A stretch of 5,630 nt of DNA. It comes from an uncultured Bacteroidota bacterium. Lineage in GTDB: Bacteria; Bacteroidota; Bacteroidia; Chitinophagales; Chitinophagaceae. Below the pieces are notes generated by a model that made no database searches, was not told the DNA's origin, and saw only the letters and a list, made by a program, of their open reading frames with translations. Location: contig CAILMA010000371.1 of NCBI GenBank assembly GCA_903835145.1, forward strand, positions 1-5,630, written 5' to 3'. The translations under genes were made by a program, and so were the position numbers. Shown piece by piece: positions 5,144 through 5,630 of this stretch (positions within the stretch are counted from its first letter, which is position 1; every line of letters begins with the position of its first letter).

Positions 5144-5630
5144 ATGACAACAGCAGAAATATTAAAAAAGGTAAGGAGAATTGAAATAAAAACGAAGGGG
5201 CTTAGCAATCATATTTTCGCGGGCGAATACCACTCAACCTTTAAGGGCAGAGGTATGTCGTTCAGCGAAGTGAGGGAATACGTACCCGGAGATGATGTAA
5301 AGTTTATAGACTGGAATGTGACTGCCCGCTTCAACACACCGTATGTAAAGGTATTTGAAGAGGAGCGCGAACTTGTGGTGATGTTGCTTGTCGACATCAG
5401 TTCGAGTTCTCTGTTTGGTACCCAGCAAAGGCTGAAAAAAGAGCTGATAACAGAGATTGGTGCTGTACTTTCCTTTTCTGCTACTACCAATAATGATAAG
5501 GTTGGGGTAATATTTTTCAGCGACAAGGTGGAGAAATATATCCCGCCCAAGAAGGGCAGGGGGCATATACTGCGCATAATACGTGAACTCATAGCTCTGG
5601 AGCCTGAAACGATAGGTAAGGATACCAACG
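5144..5630 (+). CDS. DUF58 domain protein (vWA-like), C-terminus cut by window edge
   Basis: The first 162 residues of a DUF58 protein, open at the right edge; family members of this soluble type are about 290-300 residues, so a little over half is present. The N-terminal block is diagnostic: RRIEIKTKGLSNHIFAGEYH (11-30), FKGRGMSFSEVREYVPGDD (33-51), and IDWNVTARFNTPYVKVFEEE (55-74). It is followed by the start of a von Willebrand A-like domain, MLLVDISSSSLFGT (80-93), in which Asp84, Ser86 and Ser88 form the DxSxS metal-site motif. GVIFFSDKVEKYIPPKKGRG (121-140) is the next conserved strand and loop. Such proteins usually work with a MoxR AAA+ ATPase and, in Bacteroidota, often sit in the batA-E (aerotolerance) gene cluster, acting in assembly or maturation of partner proteins. 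Whether those genes follow here is outside the window. The start is supported by AGGGA 5 nt upstream. Confidence 0.93.
   Translation, partial: MTTAEILKKVRRIEIKTKGLSNHIFAGEYHSTFKGRGMSFSEVREYVPGDDVKFIDWNVTARFNTPYVKVFEEERELVVMLLVDISSSSLFGTQQRLKKELITEIGAVLSFSATTNNDKVGVIFFSDKVEKYIPPKKGRGHILRIIRELIALEPETIGKDTN

Noticed and set aside
5209..5628. Minus-strand open frames within the DUF58 gene
   Set aside because: The plus-strand frame from 5144 shows the full conserved DUF58 N-terminal block, so the reverse frames are shadows.

Overview
The window looks like chromosomal DNA of a member of the Bacteroidota, most likely a Chitinophagaceae-like organism, although the exact family is an inference. The evidence is of four kinds. 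Promoters match the phylum-specific pattern (TTG near -33, TAnnTTTG near -7). Most start codons lack a Shine-Dalgarno sequence. DAHP synthase carries a C-terminal chorismate mutase, as is common in this phylum. An intergenic repeat is built from GCAAAG/CTTTGC units. I see no insertion sequence, phage gene, CRISPR array, tRNA or rRNA.

Layout. Positions 1-450 (minus strand) hold a type II toxin-antitoxin pair: a DUF2281-type antitoxin followed, with a 1-nt overlap, by a PIN-domain (VapC-like) toxin that runs off the left edge. Positions 451-717 are a divergent intergenic region with the GCAAAG/CTTTGC inverted repeat and two candidate promoters. Positions 718-2615 (plus strand) hold the bifunctional DAHP synthase/chorismate mutase and, 26 nt downstream, a class I SAM-dependent methyltransferase with a TTG start. 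Positions 2628-2732 (minus) hold a 34-residue single-membrane-span protein. A strong 12-bp hairpin terminator at 2749-2776 follows the lipoprotein gene at 2806-3660 (minus). From 3829 on, a good promoter drives a DegT-family aminotransferase (3860-5077) that closely resembles KdnA, the Kdo-8-amino transaminase. A DUF58/vWA-like protein starts at 5144 and runs off the right edge.

How the genes fit together. Apart from the toxin-antitoxin pair and the likely two-gene transcript of DAHP synthase plus methyltransferase, this is a patchwork of short transcription units rather than one pathway. The DAHP synthase/mutase feeds the shikimate pathway and the branch to prephenate. The aminotransferase, if truly KdnA-like, would modify the lipopolysaccharide core sugar Kdo, but its usual partner dehydrogenase KdnB is not in the window. 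The DUF58 protein usually works with a MoxR AAA+ ATPase, also not visible. I found no convincing new multi-gene system. The most interesting items are the orphan KdnA-like gene, the unannotated-size membrane peptide next to a terminator, the uncharacterised HxH lipoprotein, the dispersed-type repeat, and the predicted leaderless transcript of the DAHP synthase gene.
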